DNA of 64,000 bases from Rhodovibrio salinarum DSM 9154 (GCF_000515255.1 NZ_KI911559.1:4112525-4176524), one strand, 5' to 3'. Counted from the first letter of the stretch, positions 9,222 through 18,898 are shown. Numbers and translations: made by a program. The notes: generated from the sequence alone by a model not told the origin.

Positions 9222-10280
9222 CTAGCCGAGTTCGCGCGCGATCGGCGGACCCAGGGTATTGGCGAGCGCACACGGCAGGCGTTGCCAGGTGCGGATCCGG
9301 CGCGCGTACTTCGGGTTCAGCGGGTTCACCTCCGCGACTTCCGTGCCACGCACCAGATGCGTGTCGTAGGTCAGCGGCTCCGGCGTGAAGCCCCAGTTTT
9401 TCTTGAAGGCATACGCGCCGGTGCCGGTCTTGCTGCGGCCGAAGTCGAAGGAGGTACAGCCCTGGTCGGCGGCCCGGCGCATGACTTCCCAGTACATGAA
9501 GTCGTTTGCCGCCAGCCCGCGTGCGTCGGCCGTGCCGCCGCCGTAGTACGGCAACACCTCGCCCTTGTAGTAGAACGACATCACCGCACTGACCGGCCGG
9601 CCTTCATGGGTGATCAGCAGCGTCTCGCAGGCCGGTCCGAACGCCTCCTGCAAAAGCCGGGGATAGCGGCGCGTGAACACCGGGGTGCCCAGATTCCGCA
9701 CGCTTTCGGCGTAAACTTGGAAGAAGGCCTCGGTGTCGGCGGCAACTTCGGACGCAAGGCCGAAGCCGATCGCCTTGCGCACCATCGCCCGCTGCTTGCG
9801 CGGGATCGCCTTCATGTTGGCGTCGTGGTCGGCCGTGATCGGCTTGCGGAAGGTGACGTAGAGGTCGTCACGGCGGTGCCAGCCGGCCGCCGGCGGCGTC
9901 TCCGCCGCCCCCGCCCCCAATCGGTATTCCAGGTGGTGCACGCCCAGACGGTCGGCCAACGACAGCGCGGCCGCGTCGAGCTGCCGGCGCACCTCCCCAT
10001 CAGTGGCAAGCGGTCCGCCGGTGACGCAGAAGGCGTTGGCCACCAGCGCGCTCGGGAACAGGCGGTTCTTGAGATGCGTCAGCGGCAGAACGCCGACCAA
10101 CTCACCGCCGCGCCAGGCGGCCAGCCGATGCCCGCGCTGGCGGAAAGCGCGCTCGATCACCGGCTTCCAGGCGGACAGATGGAAGAAGGTGCCCTGCGGA
10201 TGCGCCCTGACGAAGGCGTCCCAGGTCGCCTCCTCTCCGGGCGCCAGCTCCGCGACCGTAACCGACCGACGCTCGCTCAC
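9222..10280 (-). CDS. FemAB-like protein of the exosortase A system
   Basis: A 352-residue protein. The GTG start at 10280 overlaps the deacetylase stop in a GTGA tetrad. It has the two GNAT-like halves of the FemAB fold: GTFFHLSAWK and RQRGHRLAAW at the N-terminus, then RPVSAVMSFYYKG and SFDFGRSKTGTGAYAFKK near the end. FemAB enzymes add amino acids to peptidoglycan, and this subgroup is found only with exosortase A loci. Its acceptor there is unknown; an amino-acyl decoration of the glycan is a reasonable guess. Confidence 0.9.
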   Translation of the reverse strand: MSERRSVTVAELAPGEEATWDAFVRAHPQGTFFHLSAWKPVIERAFRQRGHRLAAWRGGELVGVLPLTHLKNRLFPSALVANAFCVTGGPLATDGEVRRQLDAAALSLADRLGVHHLEYRLGAGAAETPPAAGWHRRDDLYVTFRKPITADHDANMKAIPRKQRAMVRKAIGFGLASEVAADTEAFFQVYAESVRNLGTPVFTRRYPRLLQEAFGPACETLLITHEGRPVSAVMSFYYKGEVLPYYGGGTADARGLAANDFMYWEVMRRAADQGCTSFDFGRSKTGTGAYAFKKNWGFTPEPLTYDTHLVRGTEVAEVNPLNPKYARRIRTWQRLPCALANTLGPPIARELG

Positions 10281-11215
10281 GACGCTGCCTCCAGCGCCGG
10301 CGCCAATGCTGCGCGCGCGGTTGTCGCCGAAGCCCGATCGACCGGGAACACCCGGTCCATCCGGTCCCAGGCGAAGCTCCGGCACAGCACTTCCAGGCGA
10401 GGCTGCATGCGCTTGAGGTTGAGGTAGTGACGGAAGCGCGCGCGGGCGCTCAGTCCGGTCACGCGCGGCTGGTCGGGATCGACCTCCCAGGGATGGAAGT
10501 AGAAGACGCAGGCCTCCCGGTCCCGGTCCGTGACCCGGCGCATCGCGCGGGTCGACAGGCCGACCGGCAGCAGCCGGAAGTAGCCGCCGCCGGCGCACGG
10601 CACACGTCGGCCGGCGACCTCCGCCGTGGTCAGCGGAATCTCCAGGAAACCGTCGTCGTCGAACGGACGGTAGGCGAAGCGCGGCGCTTCCGGCATGCCG
10701 TAGTGGTCGGTGCTGAGCGGAAACACGCTGGAGGAATAGCGGTAACCTTCCGCCCGCAACACCTCATGCGCCCAGGGCGTGCGCGCATCGATCGAAAAGC
10801 TGGGCGCGCGGTAGCCGGTTACGGCGACGCCGGCGACATCCTCCAGCAGCCGTTTGCTGTCCCCCACGTCGGCGCGGAATTCGGCCGGGCTCAAGGTGTG
10901 GACGCGCTGGTGCAAGCTGCCATGGCTGGCCAACTCATGGCCCGCAGCCACGATATCGCGCACCAGGTTCGGATGCCGCGCAGCAACCCAACCCAGGGTG
11001 AAGAAGGTCGCGCGCACGCCGTGGCGGTCGAACAGCTCCAGCACCCGGCGCGTGTTCGCGGCGACGCGCGAGGGATGGCGGTCCCAGTCGGTGCGCTTGA
11101 CCACCGGCGCCATGGCGGACACCTGGAAATGCTCCTCGACGTCGACGCTCATCGCATGGGCACGGGGGCCGGCAAGGGCAGTGGCATCAACGGCCCAGCT
11201 GGCGCGGCGGGACAT
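10277..11215 (-). CDS. polysaccharide deacetylase of the exosortase A system
   Basis: A 312-residue NodB-fold enzyme whose ATG at 11215 overlaps the ATPase stop (TGATG). Metal ligands are visible as Asp25 in SVDVEEHF and His98/His102 in SHGSLH. ATFFTLGWVA and GYRAPSFSID complete the family motifs. The C-terminal ~80 residues resemble the DUF3473 extension of the PEP-CTERM subgroup (FYFHPWEVD, ARFRHYLNL). It should remove N-acetyl groups from the exopolysaccharide. There is no signal peptide, so it probably acts on a cytoplasmic lipid-linked intermediate. Confidence 0.92.
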   Translation of the reverse strand: MSRRASWAVDATALAGPRAHAMSVDVEEHFQVSAMAPVVKRTDWDRHPSRVAANTRRVLELFDRHGVRATFFTLGWVAARHPNLVRDIVAAGHELASHGSLHQRVHTLSPAEFRADVGDSKRLLEDVAGVAVTGYRAPSFSIDARTPWAHEVLRAEGYRYSSSVFPLSTDHYGMPEAPRFAYRPFDDDGFLEIPLTTAEVAGRRVPCAGGGYFRLLPVGLSTRAMRRVTDRDREACVFYFHPWEVDPDQPRVTGLSARARFRHYLNLKRMQPRLEVLCRSFAWDRMDRVFPVDRASATTARAALAPALEAAS

Positions 11216-12540
11216 CAGTGCCGCTCCCGTTCACGGCCATCAAGACCGCCATCGTGCGACAGCACGTCGACGATCCGGGCAATCTTGGCCTTGCACGCCG
11301 CCAACTCGGTGCGCAGTTGCGCCACGGTCGCGCTCAGCGTCGCCGGATCGCTTGGTGGCGACGCGGCGATTTCGCTCGACAGACCTGCACGGTCGTCAAT
11401 CGCCGATCCGCCATGCCCGTGGCCGTTCTGCGCAGCCGGCGCGCCATCGAAAGCAAGATCGGGGTGCGCGTGACCGTTCACGGCGACCACGACGGGTCGC
11501 TGCGGCTGTGCGCGAGGGGCCTCGGCCGGAGCGGTGTCGGCGTCGAGCCCAGTTTCCTCAGGCCCGACTTCTTCAGGCCCGACGCCTTCGGGCGCCGCGT
11601 CCTCGACCGCATCGACCAGTTCCAGTGGCTCCAATGCGGCCTCGGACAGCTCCACCGCCGCCGCGCGCACCCGCTGCGCGGCCGAGGTCGCCTGGGACTC
11701 TGCCTGCGCACCGGGCGCGTCGGCCTGCAGGCATTCCGCGCGCATTTCCTGGATCACCTCGGCCAGTGCCGGACCATCCAGCTCGTGACGGTCTTCCAGG
11801 AAGCCATAGAGCAGCGCGCGGTCGCACAGACGGTTGATCTTGCGCGGCACACCGCCGGTTTCAGCCGCGATCTCCGCCAGCGCCTCCGGCGTGAACAGCG
11901 GCAGGCCGGCGTAGCCCGCGTGCTTCAGGCGATAGCCGATGTAGGCGGGCACGTCCTCCGGCGCGAGCGGCGCCAAATGATAGGACGCGATCACGCGCTG
12001 ACGGATCTGCTCGGTATCCGGCTGGGCCAAGCGCTCGCGGAATTCCGGCTGACCGACCAGCAGGGTCTGCAGCAGTGGATGCTCGGCGTCCTGGAAGTTG
12101 GAGAGCATACGCAGCTCTTCCAGCGATTCCTGGGAGAGATTCTGCACCTCGTCGACGATCAGTAGCGTGCGCCTGCCCTCTGCCCGGGTGGCCAGCAGGA
12201 AGCGCTCCAGGTCGCGCAGCAGTCCCGCCTTGGTCGGCGCATTTTCCGGCAGCCCCAGACGGTAGGCGATCAGCCCCAGCAGGTTCTCGGCGCCCAGCTG
12301 GGTGGTATTGATCCGGGCCACCACCGCATCCGCGAAGCGGCCGCCGGCCAGCAGATGCTCCAACAGGGTCGTCTTGCCCGCACCGACCGCGCCGGTGACA
12401 ACGACGAACCCCTCACTCTTCGACAGGCCGTAGATGATCGTCGCGCGCGCGCGGCTGTGGCCGTGGCTTTCGAAGAAGAAGCGCACGTCCGGGGTGATCT
12501 GGAAGGGCAGATGCGTCAGGCCATAATGTTCGAGGTACAT
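11215..12540 (-). CDS. ExeA-like AAA ATPase of the exosortase A system
   Basis: A 441-residue protein from ATG 12540 (MYLEHYGL); a TTG two codons upstream is less likely. The first ~270 residues form an ExeA/GspA-type ATPase: Walker A GAVGAGKTT at 50-58, Walker B LLIVDEVQNL and a sensor region ending LCDRALLYGF. The family is normally about 270 residues. Here an extra ~170-residue acidic, Ala/Glu/Pro-rich tail follows, with a short VGPEE repeat and a final helical segment SATVAQLRTELAACKAK. It probably energises or regulates polymer or protein export together with the adjacent tyrosine kinase. Confidence 0.9.
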   Translation of the reverse strand: MYLEHYGLTHLPFQITPDVRFFFESHGHSRARATIIYGLSKSEGFVVVTGAVGAGKTTLLEHLLAGGRFADAVVARINTTQLGAENLLGLIAYRLGLPENAPTKAGLLRDLERFLLATRAEGRRTLLIVDEVQNLSQESLEELRMLSNFQDAEHPLLQTLLVGQPEFRERLAQPDTEQIRQRVIASYHLAPLAPEDVPAYIGYRLKHAGYAGLPLFTPEALAEIAAETGGVPRKINRLCDRALLYGFLEDRHELDGPALAEVIQEMRAECLQADAPGAQAESQATSAAQRVRAAAVELSEAALEPLELVDAVEDAAPEGVGPEEVGPEETGLDADTAPAEAPRAQPQRPVVVAVNGHAHPDLAFDGAPAAQNGHGHGGSAIDDRAGLSSEIAASPPSDPATLSATVAQLRTELAACKAKIARIVDVLSHDGGLDGRERERH

Positions 12541-12586
12541 CCGCAATCGGTCCAGCGGTTGGGAACGGGACGGCGGGCCGTGAGGC

Positions 12587-13531
12587 TCAGGGCGCGGCGT
12601 ACTTGTAGTAGGGCGTGCGCACCCGCCCGCGGCCGCGGTTCTTGTTGAGCACGATCTGCGGTTCCAGATCGGCCGGCATCTGCTCGAGCGCGTCGTCGAT
12701 CGTGGCCCGGTCGGTGCGGTCCGCCTCGACGACGAACACGACCTGACCGGCGTACTCGCTCAAAATCGCCGTACCGGAATCGGCCAGCACCGGGGCGGAA
12801 TCGATGATCACCAAGCGGTCGGGATAGCGGGTCGATAGTTCGTCGACGATCTGCCCCATGCGCTGACTGCCCACCAACTCGCTCGCAAGCTCGCGGTTCT
12901 GGCCGGAGGGGATCAGCGACAGCCGCTCGAGGTCCGTGCGCAACAACACCTCGGAAAGATCGCGCGACGGATCGGCAACGATGTCCAGAAGGCCCGCCTG
13001 TTCGTGCACGCCCATGCGGGTCAACAGGTCCGGTCGCCCGAAATCGCCATCGATCAGTACGACCCGCAGGTCGTATTCGCACGCCAAGCTCATCGCCAGG
13101 TTCAGGGAAATGAAGCTCTTGCCCTCGCCCGGCTGCGAACTGGTGACCAGGATGACGTTGCTACGCGCCCGGGTGCCCTTGCGAAACCGATGCAGCAGGC
13201 TGCGCTTGACCATCCGCATCTGTTCGGCAAGCGCACTGGTCATGGTTGCCGGCGTCAGGTAGCCCTTGGCCTGTAGCCATGCGAAGTCCAGCGTGACGGT
13301 TTGCGACTTGCGTGGCGACATTTGCTGGTTCGACGCGGCGTCCCGCTGGCCGTCCACAGCCGGGTCGGTCGGTCGCTGCGCCGCGGCCTCCGCGCGCTCC
13401 GCCAAGGTCGGCTTGGGCGCGGCATGACCATTCGTCCGGGCCGCATCGAGGCGTTCGGCCGCCCGCTCGATCAACCACAGACGGTCAGCGGTTTTGTGCG
13501 CAACACGGTCGGTCGGCGTTTGCTCGGTCAT
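12587..13531 (-). CDS. exopolysaccharide tyrosine autokinase (BY-kinase), PEP-CTERM type
   Basis: A 314-residue protein if it starts at ATG 13531. A GTG at 13591, overlapping the upstream gene by eight bases, would add 20 residues. The N-terminal LIERAAERL segment is typical of this subgroup. The kinase domain has Walker A SSQPGEGKS at 132-140, Walker A' LIDGDFGRPD at 159-168 and Walker B LVIIDSAPVL. The C-terminus carries the tyrosine cluster PYYKY that such kinases phosphorylate. It works with the chain-length protein encoded just upstream to control polymer length and export. Confidence 0.88.
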   Translation of the reverse strand: MTEQTPTDRVAHKTADRLWLIERAAERLDAARTNGHAAPKPTLAERAEAAAQRPTDPAVDGQRDAASNQQMSPRKSQTVTLDFAWLQAKGYLTPATMTSALAEQMRMVKRSLLHRFRKGTRARSNVILVTSSQPGEGKSFISLNLAMSLACEYDLRVVLIDGDFGRPDLLTRMGVHEQAGLLDIVADPSRDLSEVLLRTDLERLSLIPSGQNRELASELVGSQRMGQIVDELSTRYPDRLVIIDSAPVLADSGTAILSEYAGQVVFVVEADRTDRATIDDALEQMPADLEPQIVLNKNRGRGRVRTPYYKYAAP

Positions 13532-13583
13532 TTTGCCATCTCGCTTGTCAGGCGCGCCGTGCGTACCGCGCGGCCGGGTCAAA

Positions 13584-15236
13584 TCACTCACTGGAGGCCC
13601 CGATCGTTCCGGACTGAACACCATCGACCGTGCTGGCGAGCACGTTCTTGAGCGCCGCGGGTGTCATCTGGCTCTGCGTCAGGTTGCCGAGCCCGACCTT
13701 GGCCTCGACCAGCTGCAGCGCCCCGAACAGGCCGAGGAAACCGACCAGCGCCACGCAGAGTCCCAGGTTGCTGATCAGCCGGCGGACGGCGTAGCGGCGG
13801 TCGCGCAACTTGGTGACGACGCCAATCACCGGCAGGTCGAAGTCGCGCCGCAGATGGCTAGAGGTGGCGTAAGTCGTCCTGAAGAATCCGAGGAGGATGG
13901 TGAGCCCCACGCCTACGCCGACTGAAACCACCAGCACAGCCGTCATGAACAGGCTGCGCGGCGGGCCGGCCGCGATCGTCGGGATCTGCGGCGGCTCGAT
14001 GATGCGGAACTGAACGCGGTCGCCCTGCTGCTCGCGGTCGGAGGAGATTTGCGCGGACTCGCGCCGGGTCAGCAGTTCCTCGTACTTGTGCTTCATCACG
14101 TCGTAGTCGCGCTTGAGCTTCTGAAGCTGGGCCTCGACCTCGGGCACCTGCTCCAGGCGCGAGGTAATCTGCTCGACCTTGGCGGCGGCATCCGTGACCT
14201 GGCGACGCAACGTCTCGACCGTGGCGCGCGTGTCCACCAGCCGGACCCGGAGTTCGCTATAGGTCGGGTTCGGGGTCTGGATCCCACCCGGGGTCAGGGG
14301 CGCCTCTCCCCCCGGGCCCGCGACTTGACGCGCCTGCGCATCCAACTCCTGCTGCAGCCCCTCCATCTGCCGCTGAGCGGCCTGTACGTCGGGGTGCTGA
14401 TCGGTATAGCGGGAGCGCAACTCCTCCAGACGACCACGCAGGGCCATGATCCGGGCTTCTACGCCGGTTGGCGGGCCAGACCCGAATCCCCCCACCTGTT
14501 GGGTCAGGGTCTGCGGCGTGCCGGCCAGTTCCTCGGTCAGCAACTTCTCGCGGGCGATCGCGTCGTTGAGCTGGGACCGGCGCAGCGCGAGCTCCGACTG
14601 CGCGCTGCTCAACTGGTCTTGAAGCCCGCTCTGCCCCGGCAACAGCGTCATGTTCTGCTGCTTGAAAACGGCAAGCGTGTGTTCTGCGGTATCGAGCTTG
14701 TTTTCGTACTCGGCGATCTGCCGGTCCAGAAACGCCTGCGCCGAGTCCATATCCTCGCGATTCCGGCCCAGGTTATTCTGCACGAACATCGTCATCAGCG
14801 ACTGCACGACTTCGTATGAGCGCTTTTGCTGCGTGTCCGTGTAGGCCAGCGTGAAGATATTGGTCTTGGTGGAATCGACCCGGATACGCTTGCCAAGGGA
14901 ATTGATCACCGCCTCGAGTTCAGCGGGCGTCTCGGCGGTGAGATCCATATCGGTTTGACGCACCACCTCTGCGAGGTTGGGGCGGGCAAGTAACGTTTCG
15001 CGCATCACCGCAAGCTGATGGTCGACATCGTTCTCGACCGCCACACCGCGCAGCAGCGGGTTCAGCACACTCGCCGTATCGACGAAGATCTTGGTCCGTG
15101 CCTCATAGGTGTTGGGCAGCGTGGCCACCGCGGCCCAACCGACGAGCGACAGACCGACCGCCGCACCGAACGCGATCCAGCGCCGCTGCCAGACAGCATC
15201 GAGGTACTGGTAGATCTGATCCAAGATATCCTGCAT
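13584..15236 (-). CDS. Wzz-like polysaccharide chain-length determinant of the XrtA system
   Basis: A 550-residue inner-membrane protein starting at ATG 15236 after a strong GGGAGGG site. A transmembrane helix lies at ~22-42 and a second near 430-450. The long periplasmic segment between them is coiled-coil rich (for example RGRLEELRSRYTDQHPDVQ). A final helix pair follows DFDLPVIGVV. This is the PCP/Wzz plan with the long coiled coil of PEP-CTERM chain-length proteins. It couples polymer length and export to the tyrosine kinase encoded next. The extra C-terminal helix and soluble tail after residue ~500 are lineage features. Confidence 0.9.
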   Translation of the reverse strand: MQDILDQIYQYLDAVWQRRWIAFGAAVGLSLVGWAAVATLPNTYEARTKIFVDTASVLNPLLRGVAVENDVDHQLAVMRETLLARPNLAEVVRQTDMDLTAETPAELEAVINSLGKRIRVDSTKTNIFTLAYTDTQQKRSYEVVQSLMTMFVQNNLGRNREDMDSAQAFLDRQIAEYENKLDTAEHTLAVFKQQNMTLLPGQSGLQDQLSSAQSELALRRSQLNDAIAREKLLTEELAGTPQTLTQQVGGFGSGPPTGVEARIMALRGRLEELRSRYTDQHPDVQAAQRQMEGLQQELDAQARQVAGPGGEAPLTPGGIQTPNPTYSELRVRLVDTRATVETLRRQVTDAAAKVEQITSRLEQVPEVEAQLQKLKRDYDVMKHKYEELLTRRESAQISSDREQQGDRVQFRIIEPPQIPTIAAGPPRSLFMTAVLVVSVGVGVGLTILLGFFRTTYATSSHLRRDFDLPVIGVVTKLRDRRYAVRRLISNLGLCVALVGFLGLFGALQLVEAKVGLGNLTQSQMTPAALKNVLASTVDGVQSGTIGASSE

Positions 15237-15354
15237 TACGACCCTCCCACGGAGCCGCCTGGCGAGACGCCGGCGATCCGGGACGTGCATGAAACCGCGC
15301 CGCTGCGCGGACCGGAGCGTTGGTTGCGATCGCGTCTGCCGCGATCCGCGCGTG

Positions 15355-16020
15355 TTAGAGGTACGTCTCCGGAATGATCAGGATGTCGCCCGGGTAGACG
15401 GCGGCATTGGCGTCGATCTCCCCATCGCGCACCAGACTGTCCAGACGGACGCGGTAGGGGGTCTGCTGCCCGTCCGCCGTGCGCACCAGGGTCGCGCGAT
15501 CGCCCGCCGCGAATTCGGTCAAGCCGCCGACGTTGATCACCACGTCCAGCAGGGTCATCCCGGCGCGGTATGGCATCGCCTGCGGATTGGCCGCCGCGCC
15601 GACGACGCGCACCTGCTGCTGGTAGGTGCCGACGAAGCCGGTCATGATCACCGTGACCAGCGGGTCCTGGATATAGGCCGCCAGTTCGGTCTCGATGTCC
15701 TTGCCAAGCTCGGTCGGCGTCTTGCCGGCCGCCTCCAGATCCTCGATCAGCGGCACTGTGATCCGCCCGTCGGGACGAACCGCGACCTGAGTCGTCAAGT
15801 CGGCATTGCGCCAGACGAAAATCTGCAGCGAGTCCCCCGGTCCAACCCGATAGAGTGGCGCCTCCACGCGCGCCGCCGCTTCTTCCTCGCTCAACGTCCC
15901 GACACTGCTGCAGGCGCCGAGCGCAACCGCGCCGACTCCCAGAACAACGCCCGCGAGCGCCCCTTTTCCAAAACGTCGCACGTTATTCACTCCGTAAATT
16001 GGAATTTTTCTGAAGGCCAT
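15355..16020 (-). CDS. polysaccharide export outer-membrane lipoprotein (Wza-like), XrtA system
   Basis: A 221-residue lipoprotein starting at ATG 16020 after GGTGGTGAG. The signal peptide ends in the lipobox LGAC near residue 37. The Poly_export domain begins YRVGPGDSLQIFVWRN and includes VRPDGRITVPLI. A SLBB-like part follows with AGMTLLDVVINVGGL and ends GDILIIPETYL. It forms or feeds the outer-membrane pore for the exopolysaccharide. Its short length matches the PEP-CTERM export subgroup rather than full Wza. Confidence 0.92.
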   Translation of the reverse strand: MAFRKIPIYGVNNVRRFGKGALAGVVLGVGAVALGACSSVGTLSEEEAAARVEAPLYRVGPGDSLQIFVWRNADLTTQVAVRPDGRITVPLIEDLEAAGKTPTELGKDIETELAAYIQDPLVTVIMTGFVGTYQQQVRVVGAAANPQAMPYRAGMTLLDVVINVGGLTEFAAGDRATLVRTADGQQTPYRVRLDSLVRDGEIDANAAVYPGDILIIPETYL

Positions 16021-16141
16021 CGTCTCACCACCCTCTATTCACAACAAGCAAGGCCAGCGTTTCATTTGGAGAAACCGTGAATGCTTTTGGGTGATCCGAA
16101 ATTCGATTTGCGAAACAAGAGATACCCCGTTCGGGTGAGGC

Positions 16142-16155
16142 GCGACCATCGAGCC
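16142..16155 (-). promoter_or_regulatory. weak sigma-54-like element upstream of the export lipoprotein
   Basis: On the minus strand the GG (-24) and GC (-12) pairs are ten bases apart within CGGCTCG-N4-TCGC. The match is partial (T to C, A to T and T to C changes). It lies about 120 bases before the start at 16020. This is a weak candidate. Confidence 0.2.
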
Positions 16156-16192
16156 GCGTCTCCCCCCGACGACGCGCGTACCGCACACGCTC

Positions 16193-18898
16193 TCATTGCG
16201 GATCGGCACTACGCGCGCTCAGGGCGTCCAGGCGCGGGTGCAGCCGCTCCGGCACGCGGGCGCGGTCCATCCCGGCCAGAATCTCGCGGGCGGTCCCCCC
16301 GTTCTTGGCGGATAACAGGGCCTCCGCGTAATTCAGCTGGATTTCCGCATTCTCCGGGGCGGCCGCCGCGGCTTCCGCGAGTCGCTTGACCGCTGTAGAG
16401 AGATCGCCACGTGCCAGCGCGATCATGCCCGCCGTGTCGAGGACGTTGGCATTGTCCGGCGCCCGATCCAGCGCGGCTGTAACATGCTCCTGCGCGCCCT
16501 CAAGCTGGCCCTGCTCCTTCAGCAGCCAGGCCAGGTTGTTCCGGTAGGCGACAGTCTCCGGCGCCCGCGCGACCAAGCCCTGGTAGACCTCCACCGCAGC
16601 CGGCGCATCGCCGTTTGCAATGTAGAGTTCGCCCAGCGTGGCCTCGGTGCTCAGACCGGTCGAATGCGCCGCGCGCCAAGTCTCGATCGCGTCGATCGCG
16701 TCGTCGAACCGGCCGACGCGGGTCATCAGGGCCACCAGGTCCGTCAGCCGGGCTTCACTCGGATCGCGCTCGAAGGCTTGGCGGAACGCCTGCTCGGCGG
16801 CATCGACATCCTGTTCGACGCTGAGCGCATAGTTCCCGATCAGCACCAGCACGCGGGGGTCTTCGGCATGCGCGGTCTTGAGCTCGTCGATCAGCGCGCC
16901 AACCGCCGCCGTTTCCCCACTTTCCAGCAACGCCCTGCCGAGCCGCAGGCTTGGCGCCAGAGCCTCGTCGGACAGCAGGCGCGCCGTCTTGAGCGGCGCC
17001 ACCGCCTCGGCCGGACGGCCCATGCCGAGCAGCAATTCGCCGATCTGTTGGTAGGCGACCGGATCTTCCGGCTGGATCTCGGTCAGGTGGCGCAACAGAG
17101 CGATCGTCTCCTCACGCCGGCCGAGGTTGAGGTTGGCCTGCGCTTGCAGACGCACCAGCTCGGGATCGTCCGCGGCCGCGGCCGGCGCCGTTTCCATGAT
17201 ATCCAGCACCGCCTGCGGGTCGCCCTGCTGCAGGTGGTACCGCGCGATCACCGCCCGGATCCGCAAGTTGTCAGGGTCCAGCGCCAAGGCGCCGCGGAAC
17301 TCCTCGAACGCCCCCTGCGCATCATTCAACATGGCGTAGGCCCGCGCCGCCTCACGATGGAGGCGGAGGTCCTCCGCTCCAGCCGCCCGGGCCCGCTGGA
17401 TGGTCTCCAGCGCGGCCTCGGGCGCATCCATCGCCCGCTGCATCTGGGATAGATTGGTGGTCCGGGCGACCGAAGCTGGGGTTTCTTTCTGCAGCGCCGT
17501 CATCGCAGCCACAGCCTCGGCACGCGCGCCAGCACCCCACATCACCAGCGCTTCGAGTTCGCGCGGCGTCGCATCGTCAGGCATCTGCGCCTTCAGCTCT
17601 TCGACCGCCGTCCGTGCGGCGTCGAACTCCTGGCGCTTGACCATCGCCAGGATTTCGGCGACCCGCGCCCGCAGGTCCTCCGCATCGGGGGCTTCCGGTT
17701 CCTGCAGACCGCCCGCCTCGAAATCGTCGTCCGCGATCGTCGCGACCTGCCGTTCGGTGGGATCGGGTTGCGCGTCGACGAACTGTTCGCTTTGCGCTTC
17801 GGGGTCGGTGGCCACATTGTCGCGCGCAGCCACCATCCGCTTGGCCGCTGCCTCGGCGCGGGCCAGCATTCCAGCCGCGCGCGCATCGTCCGGGGCAGTA
17901 CGCACGAACCGCTCCAAGTAATCGCGCGCAAGCACGTAGTTGCCGAGTTCCAGGTTGGCGGCACCGGCCACGAAGACCGCACGCGGCACATTCGGATAGC
18001 GGCCGAGCAGGGTTTCCGCCGTCATGCGGGCCTTTTCGTACTGCTCGCGCTCCAGGGCCGCGATGGCGATATAGAGCTGCGCGTCGGGATTCTGCGCGGC
18101 GGTTTTCTCCAGCCTGTCCAGCACTTTCCACGCGTACTCCCGGTCACCGGCGTCGAGCGCCAAACTGACCGTCAGCAAGTCCGCCTTGACCGGCCACCAC
18201 AGTTGCGTGCGCATCCGCTCCAGCGTGGCACGAGCAGCTGGCTTGTCGTTCGACCGCACCTGCCCGAGGGCAAGCAACCAAAGGGCTTGCAGGTCATCCG
18301 GCCGCAAATCGAGAACCGTGTGTGCCTGGGCCATCATGTTCTGAGTGTTGCCCCGCTGCGCGGCCACAACGGCCAGGGCGAGGCGCGCGTCCGGATGATC
18401 CTCGATCCGCAGGACCTTGAGCGCGAGATCGACCGCCGCGTCCAACTGGCCATCGCCGACGAGAGCCCGCGCCCGCATGGCATAGGGCCCCGGCGCCGCG
18501 TCCTCCGGCAGGGGCGCGTCCGCAGCCGGTGCCTTCACCAGATCGAGCACGGCGGCGTTGTCTTGCAGCAGCAGATGCGCACGGGCGCGGCCCATGATCA
18601 CCTCGGGGGTGTCCAAACCAAGCGCGCTCGCGCGTTCCAACTCCTTCAACGCGGACACCGGGTCGCCCAGTTTCAGATACAGATTTCCGAGCTGATGCCG
18701 GACCTCCGCTGTGTCGGGGCGCACCTGCAGGGCGTTCTTCAACTCGATCACAGCGGACTGATACTTGCCGGCCGCGATATGCTCGGCCGCCGCCGCGCGC
18801 AGCGCTTCCACCTTCTGTTCGGGAGACTGGCTGTCGCAGGCCGTCAATGCGGCCGCCAACGACAAACACAAGGTGAGCTTTGAAAGTTTAGACGCCAT
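16193..18898 (-). CDS. prsT: PEP-CTERM system TPR-repeat lipoprotein PrsT
   Basis: A 901-residue lipoprotein starting at ATG 18898 after CAGGAC. The signal peptide ends LAAALTAC with the lipid-attached cysteine at residue 21. The rest is made of about twenty TPR-like helical pairs, for example AAGKYQSAVIELKNALQVRP and GDAPAAVEVYQGLVARAP. The size and overall plan match the PrsT family, which co-occurs with exosortase A. Its role is probably a periplasmic or outer-membrane scaffold for polymer and PEP-CTERM protein assembly. The 172-base gap before the export gene may hold a separate promoter. Confidence 0.92.
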   Translation of the reverse strand: MASKLSKLTLCLSLAAALTACDSQSPEQKVEALRAAAAEHIAAGKYQSAVIELKNALQVRPDTAEVRHQLGNLYLKLGDPVSALKELERASALGLDTPEVIMGRARAHLLLQDNAAVLDLVKAPAADAPLPEDAAPGPYAMRARALVGDGQLDAAVDLALKVLRIEDHPDARLALAVVAAQRGNTQNMMAQAHTVLDLRPDDLQALWLLALGQVRSNDKPAARATLERMRTQLWWPVKADLLTVSLALDAGDREYAWKVLDRLEKTAAQNPDAQLYIAIAALEREQYEKARMTAETLLGRYPNVPRAVFVAGAANLELGNYVLARDYLERFVRTAPDDARAAGMLARAEAAAKRMVAARDNVATDPEAQSEQFVDAQPDPTERQVATIADDDFEAGGLQEPEAPDAEDLRARVAEILAMVKRQEFDAARTAVEELKAQMPDDATPRELEALVMWGAGARAEAVAAMTALQKETPASVARTTNLSQMQRAMDAPEAALETIQRARAAGAEDLRLHREAARAYAMLNDAQGAFEEFRGALALDPDNLRIRAVIARYHLQQGDPQAVLDIMETAPAAAADDPELVRLQAQANLNLGRREETIALLRHLTEIQPEDPVAYQQIGELLLGMGRPAEAVAPLKTARLLSDEALAPSLRLGRALLESGETAAVGALIDELKTAHAEDPRVLVLIGNYALSVEQDVDAAEQAFRQAFERDPSEARLTDLVALMTRVGRFDDAIDAIETWRAAHSTGLSTEATLGELYIANGDAPAAVEVYQGLVARAPETVAYRNNLAWLLKEQGQLEGAQEHVTAALDRAPDNANVLDTAGMIALARGDLSTAVKRLAEAAAAAPENAEIQLNYAEALLSAKNGGTAREILAGMDRARVPERLHPRLDALSARSADPQ

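Noticed and set aside
7605..10427. A 940-codon open frame on the plus strand
   Set aside because: It is antisense to the exosortase, FemAB-like and deacetylase genes, and its Gln/Arg/His-rich translation has no domain.
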